Source: Alphaproteobacteria bacterium (GTDB lineage Bacteria; Pseudomonadota; Alphaproteobacteria; Caulobacterales; Hyphomonadaceae). Taken from it: a stretch of 64,000 nt of DNA. The notes under the pieces are model-generated. The model made no database searches and was not told where the DNA came from. It saw nothing but the letters and a program-made list of their open reading frames with translations. Shown here piece by piece: positions 41,909-49,682 of the stretch. The stretch lies in NCBI GenBank assembly GCA_018830285.1, contig JAHJSB010000060.1, positions 1 through 64,000 on the forward strand, in the 5' to 3' direction. A program made the translations under genes and the position numbers. Each line of letters starts with the position of its first letter. The first letter of the stretch is position 1.

Positions 41909-44410
41909 ATGCCCGACATGCCCGATAGCGCCGCCCCTGCATTTACCTTGCCTGAGCCCTTTGCCGGCTGGTTTGCCGCGCGTGGCTGGCAGGCCCGGCC
42001 GCACCAGATGGCACTGACCGAAGCGGCGCTGGCAGGCGAGAGCGCGCTGCTGATCGCGCCGACGGGAGGGGGCAAGACGCTGGCGGGGTTCATGGCGAGC
42101 CTGATCGAGCTGAAGGAGAAGGCGCGCGCATCGAACACCGGCATTCCGGCGCTTCACACGCTGTACATCTCGCCGCTCAAGGCGCTGGCGGTGGATGTGC
42201 AGCGCAACCTGATGGCGCCGGTGGGCGACATGGGGCTGGATATCCGGATCGAGACGCGCACGGGCGACACGCCCTCCCATGTGCGCCAGCGCCAGCGGCG
42301 CAATCCGCCGGACGTATTGCTGACAACGCCGGAACAGCTGGCCCTGTTCATCGCGTCCGACCATGCGAAGGATTTCTTTGCCGACCTGAAATGCGTGATC
42401 GTGGATGAGGTACACGCGATGGCGGCGTCGAAGCGCGGCGACCTGTTGTCGCTGGGGCTCGCGACGCTTGGCAACTGGGCGCCGGCGTGCCGGTTCATCG
42501 GCCTGTCGGCGACAGTGAAGGAACCGGAGGAACTGGCGCGGTGGCTGGCGCCGGACGCGCGGATCATACGGGCAGAAGGCGGCGTGTCGGCGGAAGTGGA
42601 TATCCTTGTCTCACGCGAGCGGATTCCATGGTCGGGCCATTCCGGGCGGTTCGCGGTGCCGGAAGTGTATGAGGCCATCAAGGGCGCAAGGATGGCGCTT
42701 GTCTTCGTCAATACGCGCAGCCAGGCCGAAGTGATGTTCCAGGAGCTGTGGCGGGTGAATGACGAGAATTTGCCGATCGCGCTGCACCATGGCTCGCTGG
42801 CGAAGGACCAGCGCGTGCGGGTCGAGGCGGCGATGGCGGCGGGCCAGCTGAAGGCGGTGGTGTGTACCTCGACGCTCGACCTCGGCATTGACTGGGGCGA
42901 GGTGGACCTCGTGATTCAGATGGGCGCGCCGAAGGGCGCGGCGCGGCTGATCCAGCGTATCGGGCGGGCGAACCACCGGATGGACGAAGCAAGCCGGGCG
43001 GTGCTGGTGCCGACCAACCGGTTCGAGGTGCTGGAATGCCGCGCGGCGGAGGCGGCGGTCGAGGCCGGCGAGATTGACGGCGAGGGCCTCAGGCAAGGCT
43101 CGCTCGATGTGCTGGCGCAGCATGTGATGGGACGGGCCTGCGGCGACGGGTTCGATCTGGCGCCGCTATATGAGGAGATCGTGCGGGCGGCGCCTTATGC
43201 GGATCTCGACTGGGAGACGTTCGAGCGGATCGTCGATTTCGTCGCGAGCGGTGGCTATGCGCTGAAGACCTATGACCGGTTCCACCGGATCGTGCGGCGG
43301 CCCGACGGGCGCTGGGTGGCGCGCACGGCCCAGGACGCGCAGCAACACCGGATGAATGTCGGGGCGATTGTCGAGGCGGTGCAATTGTCGGTGCGGCTGG
43401 CCAGTTTCGTGGGCAAGGGGGCCGGCACGCCGGGCGAAAAGCGGACGGTGCGGGCGGGCCGCAAGCTGGGCGAGATTGAAGAGTATTTCATCTCGACGCT
43501 CGTGCCGGGGGACACATTCCTGTTCGGCGGCGAAGTGCTGCGCCTGATCGGTGTCGAAGGGCTCGACGTGCTGACGGTTCGGGCGGTGGGCGAGAAGCCG
43601 GCGATACCCTCCTATAATGGCGGGAAATTCCCGCTGACGACCTTCCTCGCCGAGCGGGTGCGCCAGATGATCCATGACCCGGCGCAGTGGGGCGCGTTGC
43701 CGGGGCCGGTGCGGGAATGGTTCGCGGTTCAGGCGCGCCGCTCAAGCATTCCGCCTCCGGATCATTTGCTGGTCGAAACCTTCCCGCGCGGCGAGCGGCA
43801 TTATATGGTCTGCTATCCGTTCGAGGGGCGGCTCGCGCACCAGACGCTGGGCATGCTGCTGACGCGGCGGCTGGAGCGGATGGGGGCGAAACCGCTCGGC
43901 TTTGTGGCGAGCGAATATGCGATGGCCGTCTGGGCGATGGAGGACATGGCCGGGATCGACATGAGCGACCTGTTCCACCCGGACATGATGGGCGACGATC
44001 TCGAGGCGTGGCTGGACGAGAGCGCGCTGATGAAGCGGACCTTTGCCCATTGCGCGCAGGTGTCCGGGCTGATTGCGCGCAACCTGCCGGGCAAAGAGAA
44101 GAATTCGCGGCAGGTGAGTTTCTCCAGCGACCTGATCTATGACGTGCTGCGCAGCCATGAGCCGGATCATATACTGCTGCAGGCGGCGCGGCAGGACGCG
44201 GCGACGGGCCTTCTCGACGTGCGGCGCCTGTCTGACATGCTGGTGCGCATTCGCGGCAAGATCGATCATAATGTGCTGGACCGTATCAGCCCGTTCGCGG
44301 TGCCGGTGATGCTGGAAATGGGCCGGGAGCCTGTATTCGGCGCCTCGGTGCAGGATGCGGTGCTGGGCGAGGCGGAAGACGTGCTGGTGCGCGACGCGAT
44401 GCGGGAGTGA
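41909..44410 (+). CDS. Ligase-associated DEXH helicase (Lhr-core type)
   Basis: An 833-residue superfamily 2 DNA helicase. Walker A is APTGGGKT (residues 50-57), motif II DEVH (166-169), motif III SATVKEPEELARWL, and motif VI RLIQRIGRANHRMDEA. A winged-helix and Lhr-specific C-terminal domain follow. This is the size of the helicase that accompanies the PP_1105-type ligase rather than the ~1500-residue full Lhr. The PdeM gene follows after 148 bp, with an interspersed palindromic repeat in the gap. The ligase and exonuclease lie 9.8 and 6.7 kb away on the opposite strand. Expected role: 3'-5' translocation in repair of damaged or nicked DNA. Confidence 0.93.
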   Translation: MPDMPDSAAPAFTLPEPFAGWFAARGWQARPHQMALTEAALAGESALLIAPTGGGKTLAGFMASLIELKEKARASNTGIPALHTLYISPLKALAVDVQRNLMAPVGDMGLDIRIETRTGDTPSHVRQRQRRNPPDVLLTTPEQLALFIASDHAKDFFADLKCVIVDEVHAMAASKRGDLLSLGLATLGNWAPACRFIGLSATVKEPEELARWLAPDARIIRAEGGVSAEVDILVSRERIPWSGHSGRFAVPEVYEAIKGARMALVFVNTRSQAEVMFQELWRVNDENLPIALHHGSLAKDQRVRVEAAMAAGQLKAVVCTSTLDLGIDWGEVDLVIQMGAPKGAARLIQRIGRANHRMDEASRAVLVPTNRFEVLECRAAEAAVEAGEIDGEGLRQGSLDVLAQHVMGRACGDGFDLAPLYEEIVRAAPYADLDWETFERIVDFVASGGYALKTYDRFHRIVRRPDGRWVARTAQDAQQHRMNVGAIVEAVQLSVRLASFVGKGAGTPGEKRTVRAGRKLGEIEEYFISTLVPGDTFLFGGEVLRLIGVEGLDVLTVRAVGEKPAIPSYNGGKFPLTTFLAERVRQMIHDPAQWGALPGPVREWFAVQARRSSIPPPDHLLVETFPRGERHYMVCYPFEGRLAHQTLGMLLTRRLERMGAKPLGFVASEYAMAVWAMEDMAGIDMSDLFHPDMMGDDLEAWLDESALMKRTFAHCAQVSGLIARNLPGKEKNSRQVSFSSDLIYDVLRSHEPDHILLQAARQDAATGLLDVRRLSDMLVRIRGKIDHNVLDRISPFAVPVMLEMGREPVFGASVQDAVLGEAEDVLVRDAMRE

Positions 44411-44425
44411 GGCGGCGTTGGGAGG

Positions 44426-44496
44426 CTCATCCTGAGCGGAGTCGAAGGAGCGCCTCGTGCGGCCCGCGCTCGTCCTTCGACTTCGCTCAGGATGAG
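44426..44496. repeat. Interspersed palindromic (REP-type) repeat
   Basis: Two 24-nt arms (44426-44449 and 44473-44496) that are reverse complements except for one base, around a 23-nt GC-rich centre. Each arm contains CATCCTGAGC...GTCGAAGGA, a repeat unit widely scattered in Caulobacterales and sphingomonad genomes. It fills most of the gap between the helicase and PdeM genes and would form a long hairpin in a joint transcript. Confidence 0.88.
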
Positions 44497-44558
44497 CGCT
44501 GTTCATGCGTGGAACAAGCGTTTGACGGGTGACCCAATGCGGGCCACTTTCACAGGCC

Positions 44559-45281
44559 ATGACTGCGCTTGCGTCCTGCCCTTCTGAAACGGTGCTGCAT
44601 CTGGGCGGCGAGATGCTGCTGCCGCTGCCGGAAGGTGCGCTGTGGTGGGCGGCTGAACGCGTGCTCGTGGTCTCCGACCTGCACCTTGAAAAGGGCAGCG
44701 CCTATGCGGCGCGGGGGCAGATGCTGCCGCCTTATGATACCGGCGCGACGCTGGGCGTGGTCGAGCGGTTGTGTGCGCAGCTCTCGCCGCAGACGGTGAT
44801 CTCGCTGGGCGACAGTTTCCATGACCGGGCTGCCGAGCTGCGCCTGCCACCGCCCTATGCGGCGCGGATACAGGCGCTGACCGGGGCGCATGACTGGGTC
44901 TGGGTGGAGGGCAACCACGATCCGGACCCGCCGGCCTATCTGGGCGGACGCGCGGCGAATGTGCTGCAGATCGGATCGCTTGTCTTCCGGCATGAGCCGA
45001 CCGGCGCGGCGGGTGAGATTGCCGGGCACCTGCATCCGGCGGCCAAGGTGAAGGCGCGCGGACGCATGGTGCGGCGGCGCTGTTTTGCCAGCGATGGGGC
45101 GCGCCTCGTGATGCCGGCCATGGGCACGTTCACCGGCGGGCTGAATGTTCTGGATGCGGCCTTCGCGCCGCTCTTCCCGGAAGGTCTGATGGCTTTCGCG
45201 CTGGGCGCCGAGCGCGTGTTTGCCGTGTCAGCGAAAAGCCTCGTGCCGGATGTGGCGAATGGCGCGCGCTGGCGATTCTAG
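44559..45281 (+). CDS. pdeM: Ligase-associated metallophosphoesterase
   Basis: A 240-residue calcineurin-fold phosphoesterase of the ligase-associated family (PdeM). Metal motifs are in order: VVSDLHLEKG, SLGDSFHD, VEGNHDPD and GHLHPAAKV. FASDGARLVMPAMGTFTGGLNV is typical of the family. A GTG at 44529 gives 10 more residues; the ATG is preferred but neither has a good Shine-Dalgarno. It follows the helicase on the same strand, and the S24 repressor gene comes 148 bp later. In other bacteria it belongs to a four-gene repair operon. Confidence 0.9.
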   Translation: MTALASCPSETVLHLGGEMLLPLPEGALWWAAERVLVVSDLHLEKGSAYAARGQMLPPYDTGATLGVVERLCAQLSPQTVISLGDSFHDRAAELRLPPPYAARIQALTGAHDWVWVEGNHDPDPPAYLGGRAANVLQIGSLVFRHEPTGAAGEIAGHLHPAAKVKARGRMVRRRCFASDGARLVMPAMGTFTGGLNVLDAAFAPLFPEGLMAFALGAERVFAVSAKSLVPDVANGARWRF

Positions 45282-45372
45282 CCTGACAAGGCGACACCGA
45301 AGACGATGCGGCCCGTGATCATGGCGATGAAGGCCGTCAGGACGAGCCCCCTTGGCCGCTCGAACGCCTGCC

Positions 45373-45406
45373 TTGACAATAGGATTATATACCCATTACC
45401 AATGGG
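45373..45406 (+). promoter_or_regulatory. Promoter with palindromic operator for the S24 repressor gene
   Basis: TTGACA (45373-45378) is a consensus -35. About 17 bp on, the -10 region lies inside a perfect palindrome CCCATT-ACC-AATGGG (45392-45406). The operator would occlude the promoter, as expected for an autoregulated repressor. The ATG is 24 bp downstream of the palindrome. Confidence 0.6.
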
Positions 45407-45429
45407 CTGGACAGAACAGGGCTGATTCG

Positions 45430-46047
45430 ATGCAGCACCGGGATATCTGGCGGGGAATTGATCAGCTGGCGGCGCATCACGGCCTGTCGGCCTCGGGCCT
45501 TGCGCGGCGCGCCGGGCTGGATCCGACGGCGTTCAACCCGTCGAAACGCGAAGGCGCCGATGGCCGCCCGCGCTGGCCCTCGACCGAGAGCCTCGCGCGC
45601 GTGCTGGAAGCGGTCGGCAGCGGGTTTGACGATTTTGCCGTCCTTGTGGAGGGGCGGCGCGGCGGCCTCGCGCCGCTGATCGTCTTTGCGCAGGCCGGGC
45701 AGGACGGCTTCTTTGACGATGCGGGCGTCCCGGTCGGCGCGGGCTGGGAAGAAGTGCGGTTTCCGGGGCTCGGCGACGAGCCGCTCTATGCGCTGCAGAT
45801 CAGCGGCGATTCCATGGAGCCGGCCTATCGGGCGGGCGACCGGATCATCGTGGCGCCGGGCGCCGAGGTGAAGCCGGGCGACCGAGTGGTGGCGAAGACT
45901 ATGGCGGGCGAAGTGATGGCCAAGGTGCTGGCCCGGCGCAATACGCGGTCGGTGGGCCTCGCCTCGCTGAACCCGGACTATCCGATGCGCAGTTTCAGGC
46001 CGAGCGAGATCGCCTGGATTGCGCGCATCCTGTGGGCGAGCCAGTAG
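45430..46047 (+). CDS. S24-family (LexA/CI-like) HTH repressor-protease
   Basis: A 205-residue regulator. The N-terminal helix-turn-helix is DIWRGIDQLAAHHGLSASGL with LARRAGLDPTAFNPSKREG. The C-terminal S24 domain has a probable Ala-Gly cleavage point in FAQAGQDGFF, the catalytic Ser in ISGDSMEPAYRAGDRIIV and the catalytic Lys in VVAKTMAGE. The ATG at 45430 starts the conserved alphaproteobacterial N-terminus. Self-cleavage on RecA filaments is plausible from the intact dyad. Its position right after the helicase-PdeM genes suggests it may control them or respond to the same damage, though its own palindrome was not found in front of the helicase. A DUF3147 gene follows after 3 bp. Confidence 0.87.
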   Translation: MQHRDIWRGIDQLAAHHGLSASGLARRAGLDPTAFNPSKREGADGRPRWPSTESLARVLEAVGSGFDDFAVLVEGRRGGLAPLIVFAQAGQDGFFDDAGVPVGAGWEEVRFPGLGDEPLYALQISGDSMEPAYRAGDRIIVAPGAEVKPGDRVVAKTMAGEVMAKVLARRNTRSVGLASLNPDYPMRSFRPSEIAWIARILWASQ

Positions 46048-46050
46048 GAC

Positions 46051-46401
46051 ATGACATATCTCATTCTCAAGGCCCTGGTTTCCGGCATACTGATCGCGGC
46101 GGTGTCGGAAATCGCCAAGCGCAATCCCGGGTTCGGGGCCCTGGTCGCCTCGCTGCCGCTCGTCTCGGTCCTTGGCATGATCTGGCTGTGGCGCGACAAG
46201 CCGGACGTGGCCAATATGGCCGATCATGCGAGCGCTACCTTCTGGTACGTGTTGCCGTCGCTGCCAATGTTCCTGCTGATCCCGGCCCTGTTGCGGCAGG
46301 GATGGGGATTCTGGCCGTCACTGGTGGCCGGGTGCCTTCTGACGATTGCGCTCTACCTGCTGATGACATGGATCGGCCCGAAATTCGGGCTCAGGCTTTG
46401 A
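46051..46401 (+). CDS. DUF3147 small membrane protein
   Basis: A 116-residue inner-membrane protein with four hydrophobic helices (LILKALVSGILIAAVSEIAK, FGALVASLPLVSVLGMIWLW, and two near the C-terminus). FGALVASLPLVSVL is the usual DUF3147 core. Function unknown. It starts 3 bp after the S24 repressor stop, so it is under the same promoter and palindrome. A GGGCGT...ACGCCC hairpin lies about 30 bp downstream and may end the transcript. Confidence 0.82.
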   Translation: MTYLILKALVSGILIAAVSEIAKRNPGFGALVASLPLVSVLGMIWLWRDKPDVANMADHASATFWYVLPSLPMFLLIPALLRQGWGFWPSLVAGCLLTIALYLLMTWIGPKFGLRL

Positions 46402-46493
46402 TCGCCGCATTCCCGAGGGAGAGGGGGGGCGTTTTACACATGACGCCCGGGAAGTGCTTTGCATGTTCCGCGAAAGCAGGTGAATAGGCCGAC

Positions 46494-47990
46494 ATGACCG
46501 ACACACCTTACGAAGAGCCCACACCGCAAGTCTCGCTGGATCCCGATGACTGGGACGCATTCCGTGCGCAGGCGCAGCGCATGCTGGACGCCGCCATCGA
46601 CCGGATGCAGGCGAGCCGGCAGGGCCGCGTGTGGACCGAGCTGCCGGACGCGATCAAGGACACGCTGAAGGCGCCGTTGCCCCGCGAGGGATGGGGCACG
46701 GAGGACGTGATCAGCCGGATGGAGGCCCTGCTGCCCTATGGCGCGGGCAATACCAATCCGCGCTTCTTCGGCTGGGTGCACGGCTCCGGCACCCCGTCGA
46801 ACATCCTCGCTGAAATGGCAGCCTCGTCGATGAATGCCAATGTCGGCGGGCGCGACCATGGCGCGATCTATGTCGAGAAACAGGTGATCCGCTGGTGCCG
46901 CGAGCTGTTCGAATTTCCCGAGACCGCCAGCGGCATCGTCGTGTCGGGCACGTCGATGGCGACGATCATTGCGATCAAGGTGGCGCGGGATGCGCGCCTC
47001 GATTTTGCCAGCCGCAAGGACGGCGTCTGCGGGCATGAGCTGGTCGGCTATACGTCGACCGAGACGCATTCCTGTGTCGCGCGGGCGTTCGACCTGGTCG
47101 GCCTCGGCACGGATGCCCTGCGGCGCATTCCGGCGAATGACCGGTTCGAGATCGACATGGACGCGCTGAAGGCGGCGATTGCGAAGGATCGTGCAGACGG
47201 GCTGACGCCGTTCGTCGTGATCGGAACGGCGGGCACGGTGAACGTCGGCGCGATCGATCCGTTGGAGGCGCTCGCCGACCTCGCGCAGGACGAAAACCTC
47301 TGGTTCCATATCGATGGCGCGTTCGGCGCGCTGGGCGTGCTGTCCGAGCGGGCGCAGGGCCGGCTGACGGGGATCAAGCGGGCGGACTCGCTGGCCTTCG
47401 ATTTCCATAAATGGATGCACGTCAATTACGATGCCGGCTTTGCCCTGATCCGGGACGAGACGCTGCACCGCGCCGCCTTCACCGACCGGCCGGATTACCT
47501 GAAGGCCAAGGAACGCGGCCTGGCAGGCGGCAATCCGTGGCCGGTGGAATACGGGCCGGAACTGTCACGCGGTTTCCGGGCCCTGAAAGTGTGGGCGCAG
47601 CTGGCCGAGTTCGGCACCGAGCGGCTGGGGCAGATGATCACGCGCAATTGCTACCAGGCGTCCTACCTGGGCGACCAGGTTGCCGAAACGCCGGGACTGG
47701 AATTGCTCGCGCCGGTGGCGCTGAACATCTGCTGCTTCCGTCACGTGGTCGATGGCCTGCCGGGCCCTGTACTGGACGCGATGAATGACGAGATCGTCAT
47801 CCAGTTGCAGGAGCAGGGGATCGCGGCCCCGTCGACCACGCAGTTGCGCGGCCGGACGGCAATAAGGGTGAACATCACCAATCACCGCACAGCGCGCAAG
47901 GACCTCGATATATTGCTGAGCGAGATCGTGCGGATCGCAGCGTCGCCTGAAGTGGCGGCGGTGCGGGAGGCCGCCCTGAGGGCACACTGA
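46494..47990 (+). CDS. Group II PLP-dependent amino acid decarboxylase (aromatic-L-amino-acid type)
   Basis: A 498-residue fold-type I PLP enzyme. The Schiff-base Lys sits in LAFDFHKWMHVNYDAG, the cofactor pocket in WFHIDGAFGALGVL, and the substrate-side FGWVHGSGTPSNILAEM and GIVVSGTSMATIIAIKVARDARL are typical of DDC/TDC/GAD-related proteins. Eukaryotic-like DDCs decarboxylate DOPA, tryptophan or tyrosine; relatives act as aldehyde synthases or on other substrates. No neighbour explains its use. Monocistronic by context, convergent with trmO. Confidence 0.85.
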   Translation: MTDTPYEEPTPQVSLDPDDWDAFRAQAQRMLDAAIDRMQASRQGRVWTELPDAIKDTLKAPLPREGWGTEDVISRMEALLPYGAGNTNPRFFGWVHGSGTPSNILAEMAASSMNANVGGRDHGAIYVEKQVIRWCRELFEFPETASGIVVSGTSMATIIAIKVARDARLDFASRKDGVCGHELVGYTSTETHSCVARAFDLVGLGTDALRRIPANDRFEIDMDALKAAIAKDRADGLTPFVVIGTAGTVNVGAIDPLEALADLAQDENLWFHIDGAFGALGVLSERAQGRLTGIKRADSLAFDFHKWMHVNYDAGFALIRDETLHRAAFTDRPDYLKAKERGLAGGNPWPVEYGPELSRGFRALKVWAQLAEFGTERLGQMITRNCYQASYLGDQVAETPGLELLAPVALNICCFRHVVDGLPGPVLDAMNDEIVIQLQEQGIAAPSTTQLRGRTAIRVNITNHRTARKDLDILLSEIVRIAASPEVAAVREAALRAH

Positions 47991-47999
47991 CGCAGCGGC

Positions 48000-48467
48000 C
48001 TACCAGTAGGTCTCCATGATCTCTTTCGCCCAGCCGGGTTCGCGCAATTCCCCGCGCGGCTGGAAGCCGGAAATGACGGGTTTGATGTCGAGCACCGGCG
48101 TGCCGTCGATCGCATCGAGGCCTTTCAGGTGGAGCATCGTGCCATCGACGGAGAGGATTTCGCAGACCGTGGCGCCGAGGCGGTTGGGCCGGTTCTTGCC
48201 GCGCTGGGCGAAGATGCCGATCTTTGGCCAGTCTGTGTTGCCGCGCGGATAGCGCGCGCCGGTGACGATCTTGGCGTCGGGCACCCTGTCGAACAGGAAG
48301 ATCACTTCGGCGTGGGAAAAGGTTTCCAGCCCCATCAGGGCTTCGGCATCGAACATGGCGGTGTCGAGCTCGATGCGGGCAGGGACGGAATCCCAGTCGT
48401 CGTCGATGGCTTCCGAGCGGTCGCATCGGACGTGGCCGACGGGTCTCATCAGGAAGGGACTGGTCAT
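48000..48467 (-). CDS. trmO: TrmO/TsaA family tRNA methyltransferase
   Basis: A 155-residue SAM-dependent enzyme expected to methylate N6 of t6A37 in tRNA. The family fold is shown by PVGHVRCDRSEAIDDDW, HAEVIFLFDRVPDA, ARYPRGNTDWPKIGIFAQRGKNRPNRLG and LDIKPVISGFQP. The ATG at 48467 (GGAG, 6-nt spacing) is chosen over an ATG 18 bp further out. It lacks the C-terminal extension of enterobacterial TrmO, as alphaproteobacterial members often do, so another substrate is possible. Confidence 0.83.
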   Translation of the reverse strand: MTSPFLMRPVGHVRCDRSEAIDDDWDSVPARIELDTAMFDAEALMGLETFSHAEVIFLFDRVPDAKIVTGARYPRGNTDWPKIGIFAQRGKNRPNRLGATVCEILSVDGTMLHLKGLDAIDGTPVLDIKPVISGFQPRGELREPGWAKEIMETYW

Positions 48468-48580
48468 GGACGTCTCCATACGCAAAACTGGATGTCTAGT
48501 TTAGGGGGAATACCGAAAATGGCCCATCCCCCTGATTTCCTGCTTGCCGTTGCGTTAAAGTAACGTCACAAACCGACCCC

Positions 48581-49486
48581 ATGGATTGGGGTAAACTGAA
48601 ATCCTTTCACGCGGCGGCCGAAGCGGGCAGCCTGACGTCCGCAGGCGAGCGCCTGGGGATTTCGCAGTCGGCTGTGTCGCGCCAGATTGCGGCGCTGGAG
48701 GAGCAGCTGGGCGTGTCCCTGTTCCAGCGCCATGCGCGCGGCCTAGTGATGACCGATAGCGGGCATACGCTTTTCCGGTCAACGATGGAGATGGCGGCAG
48801 CCGCCGCGATGGCCAACGCCGCGCTCAAGGACCAGCAGGACACCCCGCAGGGCGAACTGATCGTATCGGCGCCGGTGGCCTTCGGCTCGACCTGGCTCGT
48901 GCCGCGCCTCGGCAGCTTTTCGCGCAAGCATCCCGACCTGCATCTCGACCTGCGTCTTGAAGACAGGGAATATGACCTGCTGAAGCTGGAAGCCGAATGC
49001 GCGATCCGGCTATGGGCGGCGGACAAGGCTGACCTGATCCAGCGCAAGCTCGGCACCGTGGCGACGAGCCTCTATGCCTCGCCGGAATACCTGAAACAGA
49101 AAGGCGTGCCGCGCACGCCGCAGGATCTCGATAATCACCGCATCATTGCCTACGGCGATGAAAGTTCGCTGCTCAACGTGATGAGCTTTGCCTGCCGGGT
49201 CGGTCGCGATGACAGCCCGCCGCGTCCGGCCTCGCTGAAGCTGAACAATGTCTTCGCCATGCTGCGGGCCGTGGATGCCGGGCTCGGCATTGCCGATGTG
49301 CCCGATTACATGGCGAGCGCGATGCCGCGGCTGGTGAAAGTGCTGCCAGACCATGTCGGACCGATCTTCGATCTGTACTTCGTCTATCCGAGCGACCTGC
49401 GCCGATCCAAGCGCGTGGCGGCGTTCCGCGATTTCGTGACGGCCGAGACCGAGCCGCTGCGGCGGCCATCCATGCACCAAAGCTAA
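48581..49486 (+). CDS. LysR-type transcriptional regulator
   Basis: A 301-residue regulator: N-terminal winged helix (LKSFHAAAEAGSLTSAGERLGISQSAVSRQIAALEEQLG with the SQSAVSRQI recognition helix) and a C-terminal periplasmic-binding-like effector domain (LIVSAPVAFGSTWLVPRLGSF). It is divergent from trmO by 113 bp. LysR proteins usually control the divergent gene, but a tRNA modification gene is an odd target; the true regulon is unknown. The AT-rich palindrome just after its stop may be unrelated. Confidence 0.9.
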   Translation: MDWGKLKSFHAAAEAGSLTSAGERLGISQSAVSRQIAALEEQLGVSLFQRHARGLVMTDSGHTLFRSTMEMAAAAAMANAALKDQQDTPQGELIVSAPVAFGSTWLVPRLGSFSRKHPDLHLDLRLEDREYDLLKLEAECAIRLWAADKADLIQRKLGTVATSLYASPEYLKQKGVPRTPQDLDNHRIIAYGDESSLLNVMSFACRVGRDDSPPRPASLKLNNVFAMLRAVDAGLGIADVPDYMASAMPRLVKVLPDHVGPIFDLYFVYPSDLRRSKRVAAFRDFVTAETEPLRRPSMHQS

Positions 49487-49503
49487 GATTACAGATTTGT
49501 AAA

Positions 49504-49517
49504 ATGCAAATTTGCAT
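49504..49517. promoter_or_regulatory. Perfect 14-bp AT-rich palindrome
   Basis: ATGCAAATTTGCAT, perfectly self-complementary, 18 bp after the LysR stop in an AT-rich patch in front of a structured segment ending in a terminator. It could be a regulator site for a transcript starting around 49530-49550. Confidence 0.4.
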
Positions 49518-49546
49518 GGGTGAACTGCGGTCATGCAGGTTGCGCC

Positions 49547-49682
49547 TCGGGCCACAGTCCCTATTTAGCCTGTATGCCAAGGGCCCCGGGCATTTCCCAA
49601 TCCCCTCCGATTGGGCGTTTCCTCCCCCCTTCGGGGCCCGATACTCAAACCCGGCGCGTTCATTCGCAGCCGGGTTTTTTTT
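49547..49682 (+). ncRNA. Candidate structured non-coding RNA (or structured 3' UTR)
   Basis: No gene fits this part of the 49487-50154 gap. The segment folds by eye into a closed structure: TCGGGCC (49547-49553) pairs with GGCCCGA (49635-49641). Inside is a CCCAATC/GATTGGG hairpin (49596-49615) and a C-rich strand, and a strong terminator closes the end. An AT-rich palindrome lies just upstream. I compared it mentally with 6S, SRP, tmRNA and RNase P and recognised none. It may be a trans-acting sRNA or simply the end of the LysR transcript. Confidence 0.4.

Noticed and set aside
45282-45378. Minus-strand frame ending GLVLTAFIAMITGRIVFGVALSG after pdeM
   Set aside because: It reads like a membrane-protein tail and may be a relic, but it has no ATG, no Shine-Dalgarno and it crosses the S24 promoter; not enough to call a gene.
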